Source of the DNA: Mesaphorura yosii
Lineage: Eukaryota; Arthropoda; Collembola; Poduromorpha; Tullbergiidae
Length of the DNA stretch: 64,000 bases
Assembly: GCA_009869945.1 (NCBI GenBank)
Contig: WIXG01000086.1
Span: 62,001-126,000, forward strand
Reading direction: 5' to 3'
Position 1 is the first letter of the stretch. Every line of letters starts with the position of its first letter. This document shows, piece by piece, positions 1 through 11,610 of the stretch. A program made the position numbers and the translations under genes. The notes below the pieces were generated by a model. It was not told where the DNA came from. It did no database searches and worked only from the letters and a program-made list of their open reading frames with translations.

Positions 1-920
1 TCCTTTCATTAAAAGTTGTAATTGATTTATTTCTGGGTTACACATGCTTCGTAAGCATTTCAAGTCGACTAAGAAGTAACTAGGAAGTAACACGCATACG
101 CACTAAACAAACGAGCAGTGAGCAAATTACACACGCAGAATTAAGCATAAGTGTGCGATTAGAGAGGTTCAAAGCTAATTATAATGCTCGGTCGGACTCA
201 TCGTAAAATTTTTATGATAGTTGGCAATGAAAACATGTTCGAATCTCTGCCACAGGTCTGTTCATGAAATCTCATAACTCAGTGCTCGGTCCTATTTCTC
301 TTCTGCAAATGGGAAGGTAATGCTGAAATACTTTTGCACATAATAAAAACGTCGCGTCACGGTAACTTGACGAGCTGAATAGATAAAAATCATTTGAGTC
401 GAAACGAAACACACAATTGCACGGTGATGTTTGAAGGAAGAATAAAATGAACTTCACGGTGCACTACTTGTCCATTGTAGTTCGATCATAGGATGAAGTG
501 CAGTGCAGACATTTTTGCAAAACTGCGATATGCCAGACTCAATAAAAAGATACATACACGGCGCGTAGTAAATGGTATGAGATCTGATCCTGGCATTGGC
601 AAACAGGTGAAATTTAGATTTTGGCTATTTTTACTAAAACCCACGCAACTTGTACTGTACAATTAAAGCCAGGCATAAAACCAAACGTTTGCAAAGACGC
701 CCCAAACTCTCAAATATGTCAATCATTCCTTCAAATAATTCGCAAACTCAACTCATATGGTTTTGGTAAAACTAAATCCTGCCTATCGGGTGACCAGTGC
801 CCACAGAAAACTCATGTGCCTATCGAATACTACCGTAATACTATCGTACAATAATGCATATGTTGCAGTAAATTCAGATGACTAACTCATGGAATCAAAT
901 TTTAAAAAAATTCCACTTAC
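1..920. other. No gene seen (probable LIMK intron)
   Basis: I see no exon on either strand. The region lies downstream of the last visible LIM kinase exon on the minus strand, so it is probably intron of that gene. I looked for the GDxI-type PDZ motif that should follow in LIMK and did not find it. Confidence 0.4.
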
Positions 921-1824
921 TCGAATACTTGTGGCACGTACTCGTCGAAATTGGAGTCAATCCATCCTTTCCTTAGCTTGTACTGCGATCCATCCCGAGT
1001 CACTGGCGGAATCTTCACTACTTTGATTACGTGCTGCTTTTCATGACACGATTGTCCAACCCAACAGTTACCACTGGAAAAAGGACAAGAACAAGAGTTC
1101 AGTATGCGTCGGAACGTGCTTCATTCATTGTTGGGCCGCCCTTTACTACTTTACTTTAGTGACACTTGGCCTCGTTAAGCCGATGCAACTCCGAAAAGAA
1201 AAATGTCACCTCGTTTGGAAAACAAGAGGTGAAAAACAAGATTGCTTAAAATGGAACACTTTTTGACGACCAGCGTTAGAGCCGAGTGCGAGCGGTGACT
1301 CTTTGCTGGCATGAAAATTGGTATGCACTGCACACAAGAACGCTTACATTCTCACATATTGGCATATATCTGCACGCGCCAAATTAGTAATAATTCTATG
1401 TTCAACTTTACATTTCTCGATTTGACAAAGGCAACAGCAATAAATTCATTTCATTGATTAGATAATGCGTTGAAGGTAAGTCAAGAGCTGTTTAGGCGCA
1501 TTGCAGATATTCGGGTGGTATCTGACGTTCGTATTTAACTTAACAATAAAAACGGGTAAATAAAAACACGCCGTATCAGCCAGCGGCTGCCCAATATAAA
1601 TACATCACAATTGAATGCTAAGCTGAATATACGAGTTTAATTGGCAATATCAGCAAGTTGGCTAGCACAGAACATAGCGTGGTATAATCTTACCAGTACA
1701 ATGTTGAAAAGTCGACCAGAATGTACTGCTCATCATCTCCAATACAGATTTGACATCTGGAACACCGAAAGCACTCCGGGTGAAATCGCGTCAAGCCCGC
1801 AGTCATTATTGGCCCAATCGTGTC
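921..1824 (-). CDS. LIMK: LIM domain kinase, internal fragment (LIM2 to start of PDZ)
   Basis: Two minus-strand exons, 1694..1824 and 921..1073, join in phase (TG|T giving Cys). The first encodes the centre of a second LIM domain, with FHPECFRCSRC and IGDDEQYILVDFSTLYC. The second begins CGNC and runs into HVIKVVKIPP, the entry to a PDZ domain. The order and spacing match LIMK1/LIMK2, where LIM2 ends SKLYCGHC before the PDZ. LIM kinases phosphorylate cofilin to control actin turnover. Exon A is flanked by a tatag acceptor and a gtaaga donor, exon B by ccag and gtaagt. The remaining PDZ and kinase exons lie left of the window. The first LIM domain and start codon were not located on the minus strand up to 7 kb. 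The family call is firm; LIMK1 versus LIMK2 type cannot be decided. Confidence 0.85.
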
Positions 1825-3417
1825 CTATAAGAAAGAATCAAAGAATCCTTAATTAAACAGTTCCCAGAGTTTAAGCATTCCTTCAAAGAGACCAGAGACG
1901 GTCATTAACATCTGCTTCTGCCACGGTGCTTGTGCTAGCAACCTCATTCGTTCCTTGATCTTTGACCCCTTTCGCATGAAATTGAACTTCCGTGATTCAT
2001 TCTACAACTATCACTAGAGTACACAATCAACACATTACGTGGATTACCGGCAGGGTCCTTACCAAGCCGAACGTGATGCACCAGTGCATTAATAAATTAA
2101 TATTCAGTTTGACAGTCTTACAAATGTACCGAAAGTATCCCATTCATTTCTAACATTGGTTATTAAAATAAATTTACGTACTTCTCCACAGTAGAGGCAT
2201 GCTCCACGCAGCGCGGTTGTTGTCATCATAATCAGGACTGTCGAGTGGATGATATGATTGAGCGAGTGATATTGTCAGGATTCACCATAAGGAATTTGCG
2301 ATTCTTGCGCTGCTACTTCGATTGCACGTTGATTCTCCCATTCTTAAGTGATTCTCGTTGCTGATACAAAAGATTAATGTAGACAGTTAATTTGGTGCAC
2401 ACTTTTCACTACCATAATGGAATATTAAAAATAGCGATTGCAAAATGGGCAAATCTCGCTGATTGATTTACAAGCATAAAATTGACCCGCTGGAAAACTT
2501 TACATTTCAGTCTACATGGTGTCTGCGTTCTTCCGAATGGGTAAACAAAACATGTGGTCCAGAAGTTAAACTTGAAACCATTTCGACCTGCTCTGATTAC
2601 AACTTCGTGATCGAATTAAGTACCACATGGAAAAGCGTCGACGTGAAAAATGCGAAACCATCAAGAATTAAAATTTCGTCCGTTCTCTTTGCTATTTTGT
2701 ACGCACTGAACACCATTGAACAATTGATTAGAACTAATTTCACGCTGAACCCAAGACTTATGTTTCAAAAAGAAATATTTACACTATAAAAAGAAACAAG
2801 ACCATAATAAAATATCATCATATATTTCAAACCACTTAAATGAGAACAGCAGAGGAACAGAGCAGAGAAGATCGCATAAAGAAAACACAGACGAATTCTT
2901 CGTACGTACGGAGAGATAGAGATGATGATGCACTCATTGATGCGATTAGAAAAGATGAGTTCAATAATGCAATCTCTCTTGCATACTATGCTATAAAAAC
3001 ACACACGAAAATAACATTCCATAAATGCAGCTTTAAATCCACACTGCATCAATACATTCGCTTCTGGCTCGTGTGCTGTACGATTGTACCAACTTTCTCG
3101 ATTTCTTGAATGAAATGTATAAGAGCTGCCCTCTTCTCACATGCAGCAACTCCGATCCTTGCAGCCTCCTTGCATGAAATCAACTTCAATACCGCCTCGA
3201 CTCGAGCGTCAAATTGTTTTTTAATCAGAACAGCACTTTTAGTCAATTGATTTTTGTTGGAATTACTTCGCTGTTTACCTTCTCTTGTTTCTCATTAAAT
3301 CTCATCACTACAGGTGCGAGCGCATATTTTAGTGATTTTAGTAAATTAAGGTTAGTTTCCTGCACTACTAGTTTTTTTAACTTAATTAACGAGGAAATTT
3401 ATTCCAGATTTAAAAGC
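1825..3417. other. Intergenic or LIMK 5' intron; no supported gene
   Basis: This is AT-rich sequence with several open stretches of 65-110 codons, none resembling a known family. A short minus-strand stretch ending near 2181 (TGC CTC TAC TGT GGA GAA, then gtacgt) could be the start of a LIM1 zinc finger. I found no continuing exon between it and 1824, so it is not annotated as coding. Confidence 0.3.
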
Positions 3418-4820
3418 ATGGGACGTCGAGGGCGAGGGCGAGGACGAGGACGGGGCCGACCGAGGAAGAAGGTATTGTTGAGTTGAACCACTCCACCTAA
3501 TTGACTTTATCTGGGCCTCTCACATTTGTTCAAACACATTTATAGGTGATTGAAAGCGATGATGAGGAGCAGATCATCGAAACAAGTGAAGCAATCGACA
3601 ATCTCGTTGAAATTATTGAAGAACCCAAACGAGAAAAACCCGGTGAGTAGGCCTGCGGAGTGAATGTGCATCAACTGCATCGACATGATTTAATGGCACT
3701 AAAGTTTTATCACGAAAGCGAATTGAAGTAGTATTCAGTTTTAATAACTTTGTGCCGCATATCTTAATGCTTTCCTTGAGATTTGAGGCATTCTAAATTC
3801 TACGTCGTTCTTCCTTTTTTAGATAGCAATTCTGGTCACGGAGCGGCAAAGAGGATGAAAGAAACCCCGATTCCGGCTCCGGACAGCGATGAGGATGTCA
3901 TGACCACGACTAAACCTGATTGTGAGTATGGCTCACACTAGCACTCACAATGAATGCAGCCAATCCTAAACCTTCGCTATTTTCTCCGAATTTGCAGATA
4001 ACATTGATGACATCTCGCAATTAGTCGCGCCAACATTTTCTACACTAAATCTCGCACCGCCGCAGCCGATGCTGGATCTGAACTGGGACCACAGATATAT
4101 CGCACTTGGAGAAAGAATTCCCAGCCCAAACGTCCATTTTTGTGACACATGTCGATTGCCAGTGAGAATTTACGGCAGAATGGTTCGTAAAACCTTGTGC
4201 GAATATAATTCAATGTGTGCAAGATTGATATTGTACTGTTCTCTGATGACTGCAGATTCCATGTAAGCACGTATTCTGTCACAAATGTGCATGCGATAAC
4301 GGATCCAAGTGCGCCAGCTGCGGGGACAAGGTGCATCGAATCGAAATCTGCCAACTGGGAAGTGTCTTCATGTGCTACCATGAAGGTAAGGAACGTTGTC
4401 ATTCTCTCCTGGGTTTGGTCCGTTGAGTGCGTAATGGATAGGAATCTTTTGCTAGGATCAAGATACAGTTTCAATGGATGTCGTAGAACATACCTTTCGC
4501 AGAGGGACCTTCAAGCTCATATTAACCATAGGCATAGACCTAGAAGCCCAGTTGTCAGCAGTACCAAACCGCCTGCTCCGGACACGTCCCAGCGATCAAT
4601 GGGCTTCAGCAGATCTCCCTATGCAAGCTCACATTCACCGAGGTCCAGCCTCGTCTCCGCTCAAGGAGGAGGGTCTCGCGCATCTGGTGCCACAAGCCAT
4701 TCCAGATACGGTACAAGCCCGGAGATGCCCTCATCGTCAACCAGACACGAACGGCGTGGTTCTCGTACTTCACAAAGTCAACAGGAGTCTAACGCTCGAA
4801 ATAAATGGGCATTTAGATAA
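3418..4820 (+). CDS. CBLL1: Hakai-type E3 ubiquitin ligase (CBLL1)
   Basis: Six exons: 3418..3471, 3546..3642, 3823..3921, 3998..4182, 4256..4385, 4456..4820; 309 residues, all phases consistent. Hakai is a RING-type ubiquitin ligase first linked to E-cadherin turnover, and is also a partner of the m6A mRNA methyltransferase complex. The RING/HYB core starts near residue 130 with [16 protein letters not shown] and continues [19 protein letters not shown]; the C2H2-like part reads [19 protein letters not shown] near residues 197-215, almost identical to vertebrate Hakai. Two things are odd. The N-terminus is MGRR followed by Arg-Gly repeats and GRPRKK, resembling an AT-hook. The C-terminal tail is short and Ser/Arg-rich instead of the long proline-rich tail of mammals. 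In the last exon, the upstream acceptor (ctag at 4455) is used because the nearer cag breaks the frame. Confidence 0.95.
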
Positions 4821-5097
4821 TTTGGTTGCTGAAATGGTATCGCTCCTTTTGCCCCCCGCTACTAAGATGCTTGCGACAGCTCCGACTGATCTTCACCTAA
4901 ACATTTCCTTTTGCTTGATCCCGTGCAAATAACTCTGAAGATGTATACCGAATTTTAACTAGGGTACTTTGGATTTTATCACACCAAAAATTATAATTCA
5001 CCTTCTTTAAATAGTTTAAATGCTTATCATTCATACATCTATTTCTGTCCTACGATATGTCTCATGAAATTTAAGCTGTTGGCGATAACCTGCGGAG

Positions 5098-5103
5098 AAT
5101 AAA
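5098..5103 (+). terminator. Probable Hakai polyadenylation signal
   Basis: Canonical AATAAA 278 nt downstream of the Hakai stop codon, the first such hexamer on this strand after the gene. Confidence 0.4.
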
Positions 5104-6734
5104 GCTTTTACAATGCCTCAAAAACACAGAACTAATGGTTGAAAGCGTGTCTTCTATATCATGAGACGGTTTCAAGTGTATCCTACTGCGCGACTGTCCC
5201 TGAAACTCCAGACTTAATCGTGTCTGCGTGTATTGGATTGAGATTCCACTGCAGACAGTCTGCTGATGTAAATCCAAATAAATATTGCATTTGAGTTACA
5301 GTGACAAACTAATTCAATAAACGTTTCGCTTGAATGACATTTCATGCTAATTACACTTGATGTGATGAGAGGCCATGTGTGACACACGCCGTTTGCATTC
5401 TGTCTGTACATAAATACCTCGTGACCACGAGATTCATTGACAACCTTTGAATACGAGTACAGCGTGTGAACTGGTTAACTGTGCTGTTGAACTTTGGACA
5501 TAATTGCGTTCTAATGCAAAGTGTGGATTTGCTAAACAGAAGGTTCAACGCTTCTGATAGATTTAATTGTTTCGATTCATTGAATCCAACATTGAGGTGC
5601 ATTGTGTCCATTCACCGCATTGCATTATTCATTGACTTACTGGATAAGACAATACAAGAATACGAAGCCATGCAATTGAATAGTCGGAGACGTGAAATAT
5701 TTTATGCCCTTCCCAGTTCCCGTGTGAAGCAGATTTTAACCTTGTCTTCCATTCATTTCATGAGCAGTGAGCACAGACTGCTCCGCAAAGACAAAGCAGT
5801 AATTAACTATCGTCTCATTCCTGAGTCCATACTTTCTCATCACGACCTCTGAGGTGGCTCCACTGATCTTTGCTGTCACATGCATAAATAAACAAACTGT
5901 GAGACCGAGGACAGCTTATCAGCACATAATTTTGTAATGAGCTTCTCACACTTGCACGTCCTGTTGTGGTTCTGGATCATGCGAGTAAGATTGAATTTTT
6001 AGCATCATTCGTATTCTGGAACGGCGTTACTTAATCTCCTTAGCAGTTAACCCGTTTACTACGTCGCGAAGGCTGAGAACAAGTATATTTTACAATCTCA
6101 GTCCATTGACAAGATAGTGAGCGGTTCTCAAGAATTCTAGTTATGCAATGGAATCGTACGTATGAAATTATTCATGTCTCATTACTAGAGCACTGTAGTA
6201 ATTTTTATTACTGTGAACTGCGATACCAAATCCGACATAAGAAACTGGAGACGTATATAAAGAGCTGAACTCATGACTCGAGTAAGGACTTCTTGAAATT
6301 GAGATTGAAATTACAAAACCATAAAATATTGTCCATCCCAGCAGATCCAAATAACAAGTTTATACTTCAGTGCTTTGCCAAAGTTTATTCATGCAATTAC
6401 CAGCTTAATTGTAGTTTCGAAATCTTGAACTTGTGACAGCCTAGGAACTTATTTTTACCTACGGTGTTTCAAAATTCGCTATTTTAATGGTTTCTATTGT
6501 TTTCCCACTGCTTATTCCACTGACATTTGGCAAGTAAATGGCTGGCTTTTGTTTTGTGACAGGAAGCAAATGACACGTTAATGCGGAATAATTTGGATTT
6601 GGCAGTCAAATAAGCACGTTTTCGGTGCATTCAATTCGATTATTGACATAAGCCGAAGACTTGAGTCGAGCTATTAAAAGAATCCTTCTCAAAATAGGAT
6701 TGGTGCATTATTCATTCAGTATTTCTGTATAACC

Positions 6735-6759
6735 TATAAAAACAAACTGTCTCATCAGT
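6735..6759 (+). promoter_or_regulatory. Possible TATA box and initiator upstream of glucosylceramidase
   Basis: TATAAAAA begins at 6735 and an arthropod-style initiator TCAGT lies at 6755..6759, about 285 nt before the ATG. The spacing of about 22 nt from TATA to the initiator A is shorter than the usual 28-32 nt, so this is only a candidate core promoter. Confidence 0.25.
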
Positions 6760-7042
6760 CCTTTTTATTCACTCCAACTTTTATTCCATCGTTCTGTCGT
6801 CTCTCGGCCCTTGCGTGTGTGGTGTGGGAGTTTGGAGATTTCTTGAAGTGACTAGCAACCGTCATTGACGCTATAGATTCGGCGATAAGAATAGAATTCG
6901 AGTTTCTGGTGAATTCACCTCCACACTTATCTGGTACATGGTCAAGTCAAGTCTCAAGTTGTTCCGTCTCGTAGTGATCTAGTTTAATTGGTTCGGTGCG
7001 TGTGACAACACAAGTCAAGAGTGAAAGACAAACAGCAAAGAA

Positions 7043-10000
7043 ATGATGCACTGGAAACTGACACCACTCATTCTGGTGGCTTTCGGCCTGCTTTGGAGGG
7101 CTCAAGGTAACCTTGCATTAAAATATTCTAATTCGATTGACTACGGTTTTGTCACGAAAGCTTCTCAAAAATATCTATGAACGTTAAATTTATCAAAGAC
7201 TCAGAACTTTAACGAGCCGGGCTTTAAGAAGGATCAGTTTCACATTTTGGAGTTTCTAATTTCCGTGATTTCAATTTTCAAAGAGTCGATAGGTCTTTAA
7301 GGAAGTACACTACGTCAATTATTCACCCATGTTCTCCATTGTGGCCATTGACGTAAGATACTGTCCATTATAATGTCGATTAAGGCTATTAAATTCCGGA
7401 GTTGCAATATTTTCGTCAAGACAAGCTTTCGATAAAAATAGCAACATCTTCTGATTCACATTCGGGTGAATGAATATTAAAGTACATGGTTGTATGGGCC
7501 AATGCGTGCAAATTCACACACGTCAGAAGAAGTGAAAAATGGTCATACATTTGAATAACAGAGCGAGAATTAGCGTTGAACGCCTCCATCTGATAAACAA
7601 ACAGTGGCAAATTCCGACAAGTGCCTACGTGACATTTTCGTAAGCATTCACTCAGGAAGCGCAAGTAGAATAGCACATCAAGATTGGGGTGCGGTGCGAT
7701 GGACTAATTTGTGACATGAAAGTGGGCACGCAGTAAAAGCAAAGAGTGGTTAAAGGGGAATTTTGTCTAAAACGACATGAGATCTCTCGTCAGCAATTAA
7801 ACATTTATGCCTAGCCAACGACTCATTTTGTGCAAATGGCGATCTGACTGCTGGAAATTTTCTTTTGCATACAATCTGCTGCAGCGAATCTGAAATTGGG
7901 CACATTTGGTTCCTGAGGTTAATTTATATGGCCCACTAATGTTTAATGTAATTTCATTCCGTTTTATTATTAGCTGGAACAGTCTGCGACCCGCGTGAGT
8001 TTGGAGAGGGTAAAATCGTCTGCGTTTGCAATGCCACATATTGCGATGACATTGATGAGGTACAATTAGAGCCGCTGGGAAGTTACTCCATTTATACGTC
8101 AAGCATGAGTGGAAGCAGATTTGCGAAGAGTGTGGGACGCTTTGATGGCTTCAGAGCACGAGAACGAGCAGGAGTATTTCCAGGCCCACCACCCGGCAGT
8201 TCCGACAATGCCGCTCTACCAATGCCCTCGAACGATCCTGGAGTGCAAAAAAGTACGTACAACCTTGCACGCACTTGCTGCGTCTCGACTTGCTGCGTTT
8301 GGCACATTAGGCTCGATTTTGCATAACGTTTCTCAAATTTCTGCTCATTTGAGCAGAGAAACTTCGCAAGCACTCAGCTACTTCGAGCCTGGCGTAAGAT
8401 TTACAACATGCATTTGCGTTTCTCGTTTCTTACGGCGAGGTGTGAAACGAAATTTTACACTCAACGGAGTCGGATCATGAGAAGTGTGTTCATATGTTGA
8501 AATGGAAATAAATGCGGGGAGGTGATGCTCAGAGTTCTCGATTTTATTTTTCTGCTTTTCCTATTTGTCTTCCAGCTCCTTTGGTAAAGATTTCGGTGAA
8601 CCGTAATTCAAGGTATCAAAGGATTTTCGGCTATGGTGGAGCCTTCACTGATGCAGCTGGAATCAATATTGCGGATCTTCCATCCGGAGCACAGGAGAAG
8701 TTGATTAGGTACGTGTAATAAAACACACCAAATATGCGCGCTGAGGGCGGTAATGGCAAATCAATACGGACCGCGGGCCGAAGCACAGATTTCGTGAATA
8801 TTTATATTTGGGCTAATGGGAAAAGTCATCATTTATCGAAAAATTTGCCCTTGTTCAGATGTTGCGTAAGCCGACAAGGGAGGAATAGCGGGAAAGCTTG
8901 TTTTTGTTTATAACAGAAAATATTGTAATTAAGCCTACGAGTATCTTCCTACCATCATCGCTAATTACGTACCGACTCTTGTCAAAGGACTTTGTAAATA
9001 GAGGCCATTCATTCTTGGTACAGCAACACGCGTCTGAGAATCCTTCAAGATCATTGAATCGGTACTATGAACTCGGCTCTTGAGATTCAGTCGGCGAGAT
9101 CACGTTTAATTGCTTCCATTCATTTCGCGTCTGATTCTGACGGCTTATCATTTTCAAAAGACTGAGACGAATGCTGAAGAAATCGCATTTGTGCCTTATA
9201 AAATTTAGAATATAGCAATCTAAATGAATGGTGAGTGTAGCGACTATTGAGTTAAGGAGTTTTCGTTGATCTTCTTAATGAAAGATTGAAAAGGAAAGGT
9301 TTTATGTACATGAACAGAATTAGAAATGCCATGCAATGTCGTAATTCTCCAATAAAACAAGTAATTAAATTTACCCTTGTGACTTCGTAGCTCATACTAT
9401 GGCCCAAGAGGCATTGGCTTCACTGTTGGCCGAATCCCAATCGGAGGCTGTGACTTCTCTCCTCGGACGTACACGTACGATGACAATCCTGGAGATGTCA
9501 ACCTCACCAAATTCAGCCTGCAAGAAGAGGATTACAAGTTCAAAGTAAGTACTGAAGAATTTTTCTGATTCTTATCGAAGACGCCTGGCAAATGAATGAC
9601 TTCTCTGTTCTCTTGTCTCACGTTAATCATTTGCGATGATAATCAGCGAGATGAGATAATTACGAGAGGTCGGATTTGATCGACTGATTCATTGCCTCGC
9701 GAAGTTGTAAAACTTGGCCTTGGAAAGTTCATCTCTTTATTGTGCACGCTCTTCAGATTCCGTACGTGAAGCTGGCGCAATCGTTGAGTCCACATCAAAT
9801 TCGTCTTTTTGCCAGCCCGTGGACTGCTCCTCCATGGATGAAGACCAACAACGACTACAAGGGCATGGGTTTGTTGAGACGAGAGATGTACCAAGTGTGG
9901 GCCGACTACTTCATCAAGTAATGCTCACCATACGCGTGTACAATGAATAATGAATCAATTAGTTGAATACCATAAATTCCACAACTCTGTTATAACTACA

Positions 10001-11610
10001 GATTTTTGGAGTCATATCAAACTGAAGGACTGAACTTCTGGGGAATTACAACTCAGAACGAACCTTTCGATGGACTTGTTCCGATGTTCCCCTTCAATTG
10101 CATGGGATGGACAGCTTCTCAACAGCGAGACTGGATCAAATTGAACTTGGGACCGACCATCCGATCCTCGCCGTTCTCTGATTTGAAAATTATGATTCTG
10201 GATGAGAATGTGGCGGCCTTGCCTCGTTGGGCCAAAGAAGTAATGCCATTGTGTGGTATTAGTTATTGCATGTATTCATAAACTTTCGTGCAATGTTGCA
10301 GATTCTGTCCGATCCTGAGACTGCACAGTACGTGTCCGGTGTTGGCGTGCATTGGTACTCCAAAGCAATGACTGGATATGCTCCACTACGGGAAACTCAA
10401 AAACTGTTTCCAGATGTGTTCATCTTTGGAACAGAGGCTTGTGCTGGTAAGGCTTGAGTTCGAAAAGGATGGCAAGTGATTTCATTAATGTATGCATCAA
10501 ATTCGCAGTCTTATAAGCATTGAATAGAGGAAATTTATTATTTCCCGTCCTTCATTGCTCATTCTTATGCTGCCGAAGGAATAAAGTCAAATACTTTTAC
10601 TCGTGCAAAGCCTTATAGCGTGTTTGGTATGATTTAACTCCAAACTTTTCTCTTTTGCATAGTAGACAGGTATAAATTACGCTCTGAATGGAAAACAATT
10701 TTAAAATTATGACACTTTCTCCGTGCTGCAGGATTTCTTCCATGGGAAAGGGAAAAGGTCATCATTGGTTCATGGGAACGCGGAGAAGCATATGCTGATG
10801 ATATTCTCAAGGTAAGGACAAAGTTGACTTCATTTTAATAGTTCACGCAGGCGTGACTTCCGTAGCGTAGTGCAATTATGCCTTCCTTCAGAGGGCCGTG
10901 CTTACAAACACAAGCAGTAGCCTATTTTGGCTTCTTTTTGAGAAGCACAAGACAAACGCAGCTTTGCGAGGACCGAATTTTTCTCTTCTTGTCTTCTCTT
11001 TTGTTAAATATTTACACAAAATGCTTGCGCGTGGTATAAATCATACAACAGCTTCTTCTGCAGGAAATCTGCGAATGCAAAATCTAACCTCGTTTCCTCA
11101 CCCGGCAATACAATTTTTTCATTTCTTTGTTCTTCATTCCGCAGGGGTTGCAGCATCACGTTGTCGGATGGACCGACTGGAATCTGGCTCTAAATCTGGT
11201 TGGTGGTCCAAACTGGGCAGGCCTCGCTGCAGATTCAGCTATTCTTATCAATAAAACATCACAGGAATTCTACAAGCAGCCCATGTTCTATGCCCTCGGT
11301 CATGTTGCTAAATTTTTCCTTCCAAATTCTCAAGTCATAGGAATTAATGCCAGGTATGCGTCAAAAGAAGAGTTCAAAGAGGCCGAAATTGTTACGGTCG
11401 CCGTTGAGAGGCCAGACGGTTCAACTGCAGTGATGCTCCTGAACAAGTACGAAGTCTTTACGATTATCTTATATTGCATCACCGTATCATGTTTTCCCTT
11501 ATCTTTGCAGAAATGATCAAGACGTGACTGTGCTGCTGTCAGACGAGGAACGTGGAACTTCCAAATTCGAAGTTCCGAAGCGGTCTATGCACACACTTCT
11601 TTACATTTAA
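7043..11610 (+). CDS. GBA: Lysosomal glucosylceramidase (glycoside hydrolase family 30)
   Basis: Ten exons: 7043..7106, 7974..8252, 8576..8708, 9391..9544, 9757..9917, 10002..10239, 10302..10446, 10732..10811, 11145..11446, 11511..11610; 551 residues against about 536 in human GBA1. The enzyme hydrolyses glucosylceramide to glucose and ceramide in lysosomes. A signal peptide is followed by the Cys-rich start VCVCNATYCDD. The barrel carries FGYGGAFTDAAG, the acid/base Glu at about residue 284 (TTQNEP) and the nucleophile Glu at about 388 (FGTEACAG). HVVGWTDWNLAL, GGPNW and FYKQPMFYALGH follow in family order. All splice phases agree. Exon 2 encodes an extra segment of roughly 30-35 Pro/Ala/Arg-rich residues between the N-terminal strand and the barrel, longer than the usual linker. 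An ATTAAA at 11885 may serve as polyadenylation signal. Confidence 0.97.

Larger units (their letters stand above)
4821..7042. other. Intergenic, Hakai to glucosylceramidase
   Basis: No gene is supported. A 128-codon plus-strand open frame ending at 5852 has no ATG at its start and no recognisable domain. The right end should hold the promoter and 5' leader of the glucosylceramidase gene. Confidence 0.4.

Noticed and set aside
2176..2235. Candidate LIMK first exon with CLYCGE before a gtacgt donor
   Set aside because: No LIM1 body exon follows before the LIM2 exon at 1824, so the Cys pair may be chance.
5466..5852. A 128-codon plus-strand open frame after Hakai
   Set aside because: It starts at GTG, has no family resemblance, and lies within the likely downstream region of Hakai past its AATAAA.
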